DNA of 64,000 bases from Bifidobacterium sp. ESL0790 (GTDB taxonomy: Bacteria; Actinomycetota; Actinomycetes; Actinomycetales; Bifidobacteriaceae): assembly GCF_029395435.1 (NCBI RefSeq), contig NZ_CP113915.1, positions 1,860,001 through 1,924,000 on the forward strand, given 5' to 3'. The notes below the pieces were generated by a model. That model worked only from the letters and a program-made list of their open reading frames with translations, did no database searches and was not told the origin of the DNA. Below are positions 1 through 8,206 of the stretch, one piece after another. Numbering within the stretch: position 1 is the first letter of the stretch; each line of letters opens with the position of its first letter. The position numbers were made by a program, and so were the translations under genes.

Positions 1-386
1 CCATATTGGCGTCACAAATGCAACTAATAAGGACCCCCAGTCGCGTTTGCGACGCAAACTGGCCCACTTCCGTCACAAACGCGACTGGCGGGACCCCGAG
101 ATTGCAAATGTGACGCAAACTAACCCATCGGCGTCACAAACGCAACCAACTCATCGGGACCCCACATTGCAAATGCGACACAAACCAACCGATTACCGTC
201 ACAAACGCAATCAATCCATTGCATATGTGACGCGAACCGGCGTTTTGGCGTCACAAATGCAACCAATCAGCATGCCAAGATTGCGAACGTGACGCAAACG
301 AACGTAAAGGCGTCACAATCGCAACCTGGTGGACGAGATCATGGCAAATGTGTCGCAAATCAGCGTAATGGCGTCGCAAATGCAAC
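1..386. repeat. Family A palindrome array 1
   Basis: One partial and six complete copies of a 46-bp imperfect palindrome. Each copy reads GTTGC-NNNN-GTGACGC, a loop of about 13-14 bases starting AAAC, then GCGTCAC-AAAC-GCAAC. The inner arms pair perfectly or nearly so. The outer GTTGC/GCAAC arms are separated from them by four unpaired bases on each side. Copies are spaced about 60-66 bp apart by short variable DNA. The array ends about 25 bp beyond the stop of the LacI gene at 410. No coding region is credible here. Confidence 0.85.
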
Positions 387-409
387 TGATGATTGGTTGT
401 GGCCGAATG

Positions 410-1669
410 TCACTTCGTGGATTCACGCACCACCAGTTCGAGCGGCAGGGTGGTGCCCGATGGAGCGCCGCCGTTCATCAGGTCGATGAGCTGGTCGACC
501 ATGTGCTTGCCGATGCCGTCGAACGGCTGGCGGATCGTGGTCAGCGGCGGCTCGCAGATCCGCGCCACGGCCTGGTCGTCAAAGCCGACCACCTGCACGT
601 CGCCCGGCACGGCCAGGCCTTGCTGACGGAGGGCCTGCAAGGCGCCGGCGGCCATCAGATCGGAGGCGGCGAACAGGCCGTCGATAGGGCTTTCGGCTTT
701 GGCCGCGTTGTCCGTTTGCTCTACTTTGGCTGCGTTCCCTGCGCGCTTAATATCGCCTGTATTATCAGCGCCGCCTGTTTGATTAGCATTACCAGCATTG
801 TCAACGTTATCGGCGTTATCCGTTAGTCCAATGTCGCCAGCGTTATCAACTCTCCCAGCGCCATCTGCGATGTCCGCGTTCTCAGTATTATCAGCGTTTT
901 CAGCACTCTCCGCGCCGCCTGCATCATCCACGCGCCCCGCCTGCCCCAACAGACGCAACGTGGCCTCGTAGCCACTAGCTTTGTTGTAGCCGCCATGCTC
1001 GATGCCCTCCGGCTCAAGATCCAACTGCTCGAGCATGTCCTCGAAACCACGAATCCTGGCGCGCGTGCCCGAAGGCCCCTCCGGCCCGGCCAGCATGCCG
1101 ATGCGCCGAGCCCCACGCTCGGCGAGGTAGCGCGTGGCCTGAGCCGCGCCCTGGTAGTCGTCGACATGCACATAGCTGACGGCCTTCGCGTCAATGGGCG
1201 GGTATTCGGCGACGACCACGGGCATCCGCATCTCGCGCAACGACTTGAGCAGGCCCTTGTGCACGCCCCGGTGCCATGCCACCAGCAGCACGCCGTCCAC
1301 CGGGCCGCCGCGCAGAAACTTGAGGTTACGCTCGTTCTCGGCGTCATTGTCGGTGGTCATCATGATCAGCGACATGCCCTTGCGCCCCAGCTCGTCGGCG
1401 ATGGAGCGCAGCAACGTGGAGAAATTGGGGTCGTCGAAGAGCAGCTCCTGCGGCTCCCCCAGCAGGAACGCCACAGAATCGGAGTGGCCGGTGGCCAGGG
1501 AACGCGCGTTCTTGTTGGCCACATAGCCGGTCTGGTCGATCACCTTGCGAATCTTGGCGGCGGCCTCGTCGCTGACCCAGTGCCCGCCGTTGAGGTATCG
1601 GGAGACGGTGGCGCGCGAGACGCCGGAACGACTGGCGATGTCGCGAATCGTCATCTTCTTGCCACCCAT
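410..1669 (-). CDS. LacI-family transcriptional regulator with low-complexity insert
   Basis: A sugar-responsive DNA-binding repressor of 419 residues. The N-terminal helix-turn-helix (about residues 6-30, IASRSGVSRATVSRYLNGG) is typical of LacI. The periplasmic-binding-protein-like effector domain follows, ending with the usual VVGFDD and PPLTTIRQPF motifs (about 360-382). Residues about 246-327 form an insert very rich in Asn, Asp, Ala and Gly, made of degenerate DNAGNA/ENADN-like units. This is absent from ordinary LacI proteins, which are about 340 residues long. The GTG-free ATG start at 1669 has an AGAGG ribosome site eight bases upstream. The MFS symporter and GH43 glycosidase genes lie just upstream on the same strand, so it probably controls them. 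Ligand unknown. Confidence 0.88.
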   Translation of the reverse strand: MGGKKMTIRDIASRSGVSRATVSRYLNGGHWVSDEAAAKIRKVIDQTGYVANKNARSLATGHSDSVAFLLGEPQELLFDDPNFSTLLRSIADELGRKGMSLIMMTTDNDAENERNLKFLRGGPVDGVLLVAWHRGVHKGLLKSLREMRMPVVVAEYPPIDAKAVSYVHVDDYQGAAQATRYLAERGARRIGMLAGPEGPSGTRARIRGFEDMLEQLDLEPEGIEHGGYNKASGYEATLRLLGQAGRVDDAGGAESAENADNTENADIADGAGRVDNAGDIGLTDNADNVDNAGNANQTGGADNTGDIKRAGNAAKVEQTDNAAKAESPIDGLFAASDLMAAGALQALRQQGLAVPGDVQVVGFDDQAVARICEPPLTTIRQPFDGIGKHMVDQLIDLMNGGAPSGTTLPLELVVRESTK

Positions 1670-1726
1670 GCCCGAACCTCTCAGCCTCTCGGTCTCCGCG
1701 CGACGCGCCTGCCACGCTTATCAAAC

Positions 1727-1808
1727 GAACCTATATATAAAGGTATCCGCCATTCATATATATGGTACGTATTTGTGTATATCAAGCACATATCCGCTTA
1801 TATATAAG
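1727..1808. promoter_or_regulatory. AT-rich promoter/operator region of the LacI gene
   Basis: A strikingly AT-rich stretch in GC-rich DNA just upstream of the LacI gene. It has TATATATAAAG near its left end and a perfect 12-bp palindrome CTTATATATAAG at 1797-1808. This is a reasonable place for the promoter and an autoregulatory operator, but no clear -35/-10 pair could be fixed. The rest of 1809-2020 shows no gene. Confidence 0.35.
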
Positions 1809-2022
1809 ACGCAAATCCATCCATATACCAAACACGCCACCGGCACTCGCACGATACGGATTCCAACGCCCGCATAGGCGTACGCGCCAGCCAATTCCAA
1901 TATATCAGCGCGGACGGCGCTCAACTCGCACCCATCTCAACGCCGACAGCCCCCATCCTCTATACGTTTCCTATCGCTCACCACAAATCAGCGATGAAAA
2001 ACCCACAGGCGGATGGGATGAG

Positions 2023-2055
2023 AAGACCCCGTGGCGTTTGGTTCCACAGGGTCTT
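2023..2055. terminator. Hairpin terminator downstream of the MFS gene
   Basis: Inverted repeat AAGACCCCGTGG at 2023-2034 pairing with CCACAGGGTCTT at 2044-2055, about 75 bases past the MFS stop codon. The T-run is short on both strands, so termination strength is uncertain. Confidence 0.55.
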
Positions 2056-2128
2056 TCGTTATGCGCCAGCCTCGCAAACTCCGAAAACTTCGCAACGTTC
2101 GCAAGGCAAACGACATCGGTTGCGGCTA

Positions 2129-3433
2129 TCAGGCCTCGGCGGAATCGGTGCCAGCGTTCGTCTTCACGGCCTTGACGTCGGAACGCATGAGCGAGGAGCC
2201 GATCGCGACCAGCACGAAGATGGCGGCGGCGAGGACCATGTAGGCCTTCTGGAACTGCAGCGCGGTGATGAGCGCGCCCATGACCAGCGAGAAGATGGAG
2301 ACGCCGATCTGCTTGGCGGTGCCGAAGCCGTACATGTAGACGGTGGCGGAGACCTTCTTGTCGAAGACGCGGGTGATGTACTTCATCACGGAGATGAGCA
2401 TGAACGGCATCTCGAGCGAGGCGAGCAGACGCCAGAAGATCAGCATCGGGACGTTGGTGATGAACGCGCAGCCGAGCACGCGCACGAAGAGGATGCCGCC
2501 GTAGATGATCAGGCCGGTCTTGGCGCCGATCTTATCGATGAGCGCGGGCATGATGAGCATGAAGCAGGCCTCGAGCAGGATCTGCACGGAGACGACCTTG
2601 GCGAACATCGCGTTGCCCTGGGCCAGGGTGCCCATGTGGTGGCTGACGAACATCTCGGAGAAGTAGTTGGCGAACTGCTGGTCGAAGACGTCGTACATGG
2701 TGGCGGAGCCGATGATGAGGAGCACGAAGCCCCAGAAGCTGCGGTTGCGCCAGGTGTTGCGGGCGAAGTCCTCCTTGGTCACCTTGAGCTCGGCGGCCTT
2801 GTCGGCATCGCCTTCCTTGGAGACGTCGATGCCTTCGGCGACCTCAAGGGCGTCCTTGGGCACGCGCACGAGCAGCAGCAGGACGATCAGCACGGCGCCG
2901 CAGAAGGTCATGCCCCAGAAGATGGAGTTCTCGTTGGCGGACCACATGTAGCCACCGACGAAGGAGGCGCAGGCGCCGGCCAAGGAGCCGAAGAGACGCG
3001 CGTGGCCGTACTCGAAGCCGTTGGCGCGCGAGGAGCGCTCGTTGTAGGCCTCGACCACGCCGGAGCCGCCGTTGAGGCACAGGCTCAGATACATGCCGGC
3101 GAGCACCGCGCCGAGCAGCTCGTTGAACCTGAAGACGGGCAGGAACACCCAGTTGAACAGCGGGCCGGCGAAGAGGATGCAGCAGACCACGAAGTAGAAG
3201 AGGTTCTTCTTCAGGCCGAGCTTATCCTGCAGGGGGCCGAAGATGGGCTGCAGCACCAGCGCGGAGAGCGCGGCGACGGTGTTGAGCAGGCCGATGTAGG
3301 TCGGGCTCACGTCGATGCTCTTGAGCCACATCGGCAGGAAGGTGCCGGAGAACTGCCAGACGGCAAAGTAGAAGAAATTCAGTAGGCCGAAGTTCCAGAA
3401 CACCGGTCGTTTCAACGATTTCAGTAATTTCAT
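2129..3433 (-). CDS. MFS oligosaccharide:proton symporter (OHS/LacY-like)
   Basis: A 434-residue, 12-helix major facilitator of the oligosaccharide:H+ symporter type. The opening MKLLKSLKRPVFWNFGLLNF and the intra-domain pattern GPLQDKLGLKK (a MotifA-like loop between helices 2 and 3) fit this family. The long central cytoplasmic loop carries KVTKEDFARN. The ATG at 3433 was chosen because translated sequence upstream of it is not membrane-protein-like and AAGTGAG lies just before it. It lies 307 bp downstream of the GH43 gene on the same strand, so the likely cargo is an arabinose-containing or other plant oligosaccharide. The substrate is inferred from neighbours only. Confidence 0.85.
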   Translation of the reverse strand: MKLLKSLKRPVFWNFGLLNFFYFAVWQFSGTFLPMWLKSIDVSPTYIGLLNTVAALSALVLQPIFGPLQDKLGLKKNLFYFVVCCILFAGPLFNWVFLPVFRFNELLGAVLAGMYLSLCLNGGSGVVEAYNERSSRANGFEYGHARLFGSLAGACASFVGGYMWSANENSIFWGMTFCGAVLIVLLLLVRVPKDALEVAEGIDVSKEGDADKAAELKVTKEDFARNTWRNRSFWGFVLLIIGSATMYDVFDQQFANYFSEMFVSHHMGTLAQGNAMFAKVVSVQILLEACFMLIMPALIDKIGAKTGLIIYGGILFVRVLGCAFITNVPMLIFWRLLASLEMPFMLISVMKYITRVFDKKVSATVYMYGFGTAKQIGVSIFSLVMGALITALQFQKAYMVLAAAIFVLVAIGSSLMRSDVKAVKTNAGTDSAEA

Positions 3434-3740
3434 AATCTCACTTCTTTGTTTTGTATCATTTCGGGGCGGCCGTCCGACTTCGACGGGGCCCTCGTCTCTT
3501 CGCTGTGGCGGGACGGACCTGGTATTCAAGGAATGCGGAATATTCTTTGTACTCAGCATTCGAAATATCCGGGTTTGCCTCGCCTTCACAACCTTCGGCC
3601 TGGGCCACCGAGCCGGGCACACGCGCATAATCAGCTACGCGGCGCCGGCGAAATGAAACAGGCAGAAGGACAATCTTCATGGACCTGAACGGCTTGGTGC
3701 GCGATCAGTTGCGCACTCAGCTATTCGTTCAGCTGCTCGC
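3434..3740. other. Intergenic region between MFS and GH43 genes
   Basis: No gene is credible here. A hairpin GTGCGC...GCGCAC at about 3697-3716 lies just after the GH43 stop but lacks a T-run. CAGCT-rich repeats follow it. The half next to the MFS gene could hold its own promoter, but I cannot place one. Confidence 0.4.
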
Positions 3741-4736
3741 TCAGCTGTGCGAGCCGTCGGGCGGCAGAACCTCGGTGGTCTGCGGCGTCCAGCGGGTCAT
3801 GGCCTCGGGGCGTCCGAACACCGGGCCGTCCTCGTTCCAGCCGATCTCCTTGGCGCAGGCCTGGCGGTTCGGATCGTAGAGCGGATCGCCCTTGATCTCG
3901 GTGTAGTCGCGGACGTGGTAGATCATCACGTCGGTGACGCCGTCCTCGGCCTTGGTGAAGGAGTTGTGGCCCGGGCCGTACATGTGCGCGGCCTCGTTGG
4001 TGGAGAAGACGGGCTTGGCCGACTTCGTCCAGGACTTGGGGTCGAGCAGGTCGGCGTCGGCGCTGGCGGTGAGCATGCCCATCGCGTACTCCGGGCCGGT
4101 GCCCGAGGCGGAATAGGTGATGTAGATCTTGCCGTCACGCTCGATGACCGCCGGACCCTCGCAAACCTTGAAGCGGATGCACTCCCAGTCGTATTCGGGC
4201 TTGACGAGCATCACCGGCTTGGTCGCGAGCGTCCACGGGTTGGCCATGCGGGCGATGTAGAGGTTGGAGTTGCCGGGAATCTCGAGATCCTGTTGGCCCC
4301 AGACCAGATACTGCTCGCCGTCGTGCATGAAGGTGGTCGCGTCCAGGGAGAAGGTGTCCATGCCGGTGTCGACCTTGCCGCGCTCCACCCAGTTGTCGCT
4401 CATCGGGTCCTCGTCGGCGTTCTCGATGCAGAAGACGCGGTGGTTGAAGGTGCCGTCGCTCTGGCCGTCGTTGGGGGCCGCGCCGAAGTAGATCTCCCAC
4501 TTGCCGTTGACGCGGTGAAGTTCCGGGGCCCAAATGAGATGACTCATGAGACCGGTTTCATGCTTCTTCCAGATGGTGACCTCTTCGGCCTTCTGCAGGT
4601 CGGCCAGGTGCTCGGCCTTGCGAAGGATGATGCGGTCATAGGCCGGGTACGAACCGGTGAAATAGTATCGTCCGCTGTAACGGATGGCATACGGATCAGC
4701 ACGTTGAAGCACTATCGGATTAGGTATATCAGCCAT
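3741..4736 (-). CDS. Glycoside hydrolase family 43 (arabinofuranosidase-like)
   Basis: A 331-residue, single-domain five-bladed propeller glycosidase with no signal peptide, so it acts inside the cell. The three family-43 carboxylates are visible: D14 in ADPYA (base), D132 in SLDATTF (pKa modulator) and E193 in CEGPAV (acid). H257 in GPGHNS is the usual central His. Small single-domain GH43 proteins of this kind are typically exo-acting on arabinan or arabinoxylan oligosaccharides. With the symporter next door and araBA downstream, it probably releases L-arabinose from imported oligosaccharides. The ATG at 4736 has AGAAAGGAA upstream. Exact GH43 subfamily not determined. Confidence 0.85.
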   Translation of the reverse strand: MADIPNPIVLQRADPYAIRYSGRYYFTGSYPAYDRIILRKAEHLADLQKAEEVTIWKKHETGLMSHLIWAPELHRVNGKWEIYFGAAPNDGQSDGTFNHRVFCIENADEDPMSDNWVERGKVDTGMDTFSLDATTFMHDGEQYLVWGQQDLEIPGNSNLYIARMANPWTLATKPVMLVKPEYDWECIRFKVCEGPAVIERDGKIYITYSASGTGPEYAMGMLTASADADLLDPKSWTKSAKPVFSTNEAAHMYGPGHNSFTKAEDGVTDVMIYHVRDYTEIKGDPLYDPNRQACAKEIGWNEDGPVFGRPEAMTRWTPQTTEVLPPDGSHS

Positions 4737-4775
4737 GATTTCCTTTCTGCGCCGTTGCTAGCGACTTCTGCTAAC

Positions 4776-4823
4776 GAGACCAGTAATGCCCATTCATTAC
4801 TGTAACCGGTCTCAGTAACTGAG
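4776..4823. promoter_or_regulatory. Palindromic operator candidates upstream of GH43
   Basis: Nested inverted repeats 40-90 bp in front of the GH43 start. AGTAATG (4782-4788) and CATTACT (4795-4801) are a perfect 7-bp pair. GAGACC (4776-4781) and GGTCTC (4808-4813) flank them. A separate perfect 13-bp palindrome CTCAGTAACTGAG spans 4811-4823. This is a likely LacI-type repressor site, possibly for the regulator at 410-1669. Confidence 0.5.
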
Positions 4824-4879
4824 TACACAATACACCTTTTCACTGTGCAAATCGCCGAGTGTCGTGCAATAACCATGAC

Positions 4880-5352
4880 CCATGCCACCGAAAACGTCGC
4901 AAACGCAACCAGCCCATCGGGACCTCAGAATTGCAAACGTGACGCAAAACCCGCCATCAGCGTCACAAACGCAACCTGGCGGCATACTTGATCGCAAACG
5001 TGACGCAAAACCCGCCAGCAGCGTCACAAACGCGACCGACCGCAACCTCAGATTGCGAACGCGACGCAAAACGGCTGCGCAGCGTCACAAACACAACCGG
5101 CCCATCGGGACCCCAAGATTGCAAACGCGACGCAAACCAACCGATTACCGTCACAAACGCAACCAACCCATTGCAAACGCGACGCAAAAACCACTATCAG
5201 CGTCACAAATGCAACCGACCGCAACCCAGATTGCAAATGTGACGCAAAACAGCTGAACAACGTCACAAACGCAACCGACCCCATCGCATATGGGACGCAA
5301 AACGGCGTATTTGCGTCACAAACGCGACCAACCCCATCGCAAACGTGACGAC
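4880..5352. repeat. Family A palindrome array 2
   Basis: About seven complete and two partial copies of the same 46-bp palindrome as array 1, period about 55-63 bp, filling the gap between the GH43 promoter and the aldo/keto reductase stop. In this array the left loop often begins AAAAC rather than AAAC. No gene is credible here. Confidence 0.85.
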
Positions 5353-5374
5353 ATTGGCCTCGGATAGCCAGGTT

Positions 5375-6268
5375 TCAGGCGTAGGTGAAAGTTTCCGGGT
5401 CGTGACCGGCACGGGTGGGGCCGTCGAGGGCGTCGATGGCCGCGTGCTCGGCCGGGCTCAGGGAGAAGTCGAAGAGGTCGAGGTTCTCGCGCTGGCGGGC
5501 GGCGTGCACCGACTTGGGGATGATGATGGTGCCGTTCTCGATGTGCCAGCGCAGAATCACCTGGGCCGGCGAGACGCCGTGGGCCTGGGCGATGCGGGCG
5601 ATGGTGCCGTCACCGGCGTCGAGGTCGGCGCCACGGGCCATCGGCGAGTAAGCCTCCACGGCGATGCCGTGCTCGCGGCAGAAGGCGACCACCTCGCGCT
5701 GCTGCCAGGTGGGATGCAGCTCGATCTGGTCGACCGCGGGCCACTCCCCCGTCTCGCGGTGCAGGCGCTCGAGGTGGTCAGGCATGAAGTTGCAGACGCC
5801 CAGCGAGCGCACACGCCCCTCGTCGCGCAGCTTGTCGAACGCCTTCCACGTCGCGCCGGAGCGCCAGTCGAAGGGTGTGGGCCAGTGGAGCATATACATG
5901 TCGACGTAGTCGAGGCCGAGCAGGCGCAGGGAGTCGTCGAAGGCCTTGAGCGCACTGTCGTGGCCCTGCTGGGAGTCGCGCAGTTTCGTGGTCACCCAGA
6001 GGCTCTTGCGCCTGACGCCGGTATTATAGCCGGATTCCTTCAACGCGCGACCAACCCCGGCCTCATTGTCGTAGCCGGCCGCCGCGTCGATGTGACGGTA
6101 GCCGATGCCGAGCGCAGACTCGACCACGCCGGAAACGTCGTCGTCGCTGATGCGCAGCACACCCAGACCGATCTGCGGAATGGCGTTGCCGTCGTTCAGC
6201 CTGATATCAGGGACACTGTGGTTGTCCGCCGTCTTATCGTCATTACGTTTGGTTTCGCTCTCGTTCAT
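5375..6268 (-). CDS. Aldo/keto reductase
   Basis: A 297-residue NAD(P)H-dependent carbonyl reductase. The AKR catalytic tetrad is intact: D61, Y66, K95 and H128 (GYRHIDAA, GYDNEAG, TTKLRD, MLHWPTP). The C-terminal coenzyme site IIPKSVHAARQRENLDLFDF is present. The ATG at 6268 has AAAGGGG six bases upstream. It resembles 2,5-diketogluconate-reductase-like AKRs, but the substrate cannot be read from sequence. It follows araA after a strong terminator, so it is probably transcribed separately although it lies inside the arabinose locus. Confidence 0.88.
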   Translation of the reverse strand: MNESETKRNDDKTADNHSVPDIRLNDGNAIPQIGLGVLRISDDDVSGVVESALGIGYRHIDAAAGYDNEAGVGRALKESGYNTGVRRKSLWVTTKLRDSQQGHDSALKAFDDSLRLLGLDYVDMYMLHWPTPFDWRSGATWKAFDKLRDEGRVRSLGVCNFMPDHLERLHRETGEWPAVDQIELHPTWQQREVVAFCREHGIAVEAYSPMARGADLDAGDGTIARIAQAHGVSPAQVILRWHIENGTIIIPKSVHAARQRENLDLFDFSLSPAEHAAIDALDGPTRAGHDPETFTYA

Positions 6269-6392
6269 CCCGCGCCCCTTTCACCGATGCTTTCCGAGAC
6301 AAGGATATCGCAAGCTCATCGCCAAGCCGGCGGCACGGCAGACTTTACCGCGACGCTGAAACCGCGCATGGACTTTAACTGCAGATATACGA

Positions 6393-6439
6393 AAGCGTCG
6401 GGAATGGAGTCCTGTTGCAGAACTCTATTCCCGACGCTT
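6393..6439. terminator. Terminator after araA
   Basis: Long inverted repeat AAGCGTCGGGAAT / ATTCCCGACGCTT with a further GAGT/ACTC extension, starting about 55 bases past the araA stop. The minus strand ends CGCTTTCG. Strong hairpin, modest T-run. Confidence 0.75.
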
Positions 6440-6493
6440 GAACGACCAACCGATTAGCGCGGCTGGATCGCTACATCACCGCGAACTCACCGC

Positions 6494-8011
6494 TCAGCAG
6501 CGGTTGTCGAGGCGATGATACATTTCGGAGATCTCGAGGTCGCGCTCGAACTTGCGCGGGGTCGTGTTCTCATCGATGGTCGCCAGCTCGACGCCTGCGA
6601 TGCGGGCGAAGTCCTCCCAGCCCTCGCGGCCGAAGGAGGTGGTCATGCAGGTGTGGTGCGAACCGCCGGCGCGCAGCCAGCATTCGGCAGCGGTCTTAAG
6701 CGACGGGCGCGGCTCCCACAGGCCACGGGCGCAAGGCAGCGCCTTCAGAGAACCCTCGGGCTCGACGACGTCGACCACATCCATCAGCAGACGGAAGCGC
6801 TCACGCATGTCGGCCATGGAGATGACCGTGGCGGCCTTGTGCGGGGCGACGGTGAAGACCAGACGCACCGGATCGGACTTGTTGCCGATGCCGAGCGGGT
6901 GGATCTCGAGCTTCGGCTTGGTGATGGTGCCCACGGACGGCGAGACCTCAAGCATGTGCGAGCCCATGTCCATCTCGTGGCCCGGCACGAAGTTGTAGGA
7001 GTAGTCCTCCATGAGGCTGGAGCCGCCCTCAAGGCCGTAGCCCATCACGCTGGCGATGCGCACGAGCACCGAGGTCTTCCAGTCGCCTTCGGCGGAGAAG
7101 CCGTAGCCGTATTCGCTTGGCAGGCGCTGGGCGCCGACGCCCGGCAGCTGCGGCAGGGTGCCGAGGTCCTCGAAGTTGTCGACCGCGGCGGTGGCGCCGT
7201 TGTCCTTCATCATGTTGACCATCGCGGCCTCTTCCTTGGCGGCGATGAACAGCTCTTCGTAGCGGGAATCCAGAAGCTCAGGGGCCACATCGTACTTGGC
7301 CTTGTAGTCCTCGATGATGCCCTTGACCTGATCGTCCTTGACCTTCTCGTAATAACCGACCAGCTCGTTGACCGCCCAGGTGTTGACCTGCGTGCCGAAG
7401 ACGCGCTCGGCCTCGGTCTTGTCGCCTTCGGTGACGGCCACGTTGCGCATGTTGTCGCCCCAGCGCATCACGCGCATGTTCTGGGACTCGTTCCAGCCGG
7501 CGCAGGCGCGGACCCAGGTGGCGATCTTCTCGGCGACTTCGGGATCGGTGTAATGGCCAACGACGATCTTGCGCGGGATGCCGAGACGGGTGACGATGTA
7601 GCCGAACTCACGGTCGCCGTGGGCGGACTGGTTCAGATTCATGAAGTCCATGTCGATGGTGTCCCACGGAATCTCCTTGTGGAACTGGGTGTTGAGCTGC
7701 AGCAGCGGCTTGGTGAGCACCTGCAAGCCGCGGATCCACATCTTGGCCGGCGAGAAGGTGTGCATCCAGGCGATGACGCCGATGCAGCTCGGGTCGGCGC
7801 TGGCCTCGGTCATGAATTGCTTCACGCCGTCGGAGGACTTCAGCGTGGGCTTGAGCACCAGCTTGACCGGAATCTTGCCGGTGGCGTTGAGCGCGTCGAC
7901 GATCTTCGTAGACTGCTCGGCGACCTGACGCAGCGCTTCCTCACCGTAGAGGTCCTGCGAGCCGACGCCGAACCAGACGGTCTTGCCTTCAAATGGATTT
8001 TCGAATGTCAT
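6494..8011 (-). CDS. araA: L-arabinose isomerase
   Basis: A 505-residue cytosolic enzyme that converts L-arabinose to L-ribulose. The Mn-binding and catalytic residues are in place: E308 (GFSAEGDWK), E335 (LMEDYSYNF), H352 (GHEMDMGSHM) and H452 (GGSHHTC), each two residues later than in the E. coli enzyme. Length is normal for the family (about 500). The ATG at 8011 follows AAAGGAAG. It lies 195 bp downstream of araB on the same strand and is followed by a terminator, making it the last gene of the unit. No araD is found beside it. Confidence 0.97.
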   Translation of the reverse strand: MTFENPFEGKTVWFGVGSQDLYGEEALRQVAEQSTKIVDALNATGKIPVKLVLKPTLKSSDGVKQFMTEASADPSCIGVIAWMHTFSPAKMWIRGLQVLTKPLLQLNTQFHKEIPWDTIDMDFMNLNQSAHGDREFGYIVTRLGIPRKIVVGHYTDPEVAEKIATWVRACAGWNESQNMRVMRWGDNMRNVAVTEGDKTEAERVFGTQVNTWAVNELVGYYEKVKDDQVKGIIEDYKAKYDVAPELLDSRYEELFIAAKEEAAMVNMMKDNGATAAVDNFEDLGTLPQLPGVGAQRLPSEYGYGFSAEGDWKTSVLVRIASVMGYGLEGGSSLMEDYSYNFVPGHEMDMGSHMLEVSPSVGTITKPKLEIHPLGIGNKSDPVRLVFTVAPHKAATVISMADMRERFRLLMDVVDVVEPEGSLKALPCARGLWEPRPSLKTAAECWLRAGGSHHTCMTTSFGREGWEDFARIAGVELATIDENTTPRKFERDLEISEMYHRLDNRC

Positions 8012-8206
8012 GATGACTTCCTTTGTTTACTTCTGTGTACTTCGTTGTTTGTTGGTGTTCTTACTGGTATTCGTGATACGGGCTCCGCCATATTCAAGTC
8101 ACCGACTCTCGGCCAGTGGCCCACAAATGGCGGGAAAGGAAAATAATCACCATAAGTGGGACGCTCACCCGGCGCAATGGCCTGGATATGGCGCAACCCG
8201 AAGTCT
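8012..8206. other. araB-araA intergenic gap where araD is missing
   Basis: This 195-bp gap lies where bifidobacterial arabinose operons normally carry araD (about 230 codons). Translating it in the araB direction gives no recognisable L-ribulose-5-phosphate 4-epimerase piece: no HTH zinc-binding motif and no HKxYxRKHG-like tail. The only clear signal is the AAAGGAAG ribosome site of araA at its left end. Confidence 0.6.

Noticed and set aside
2031..3385. Long plus-strand frames opposite the MFS, ara and DUF2207 genes
   Set aside because: They are His/Asp/Glu/Val/Gly-rich shadows typical of antisense frames in GC-rich genes and match no protein type.
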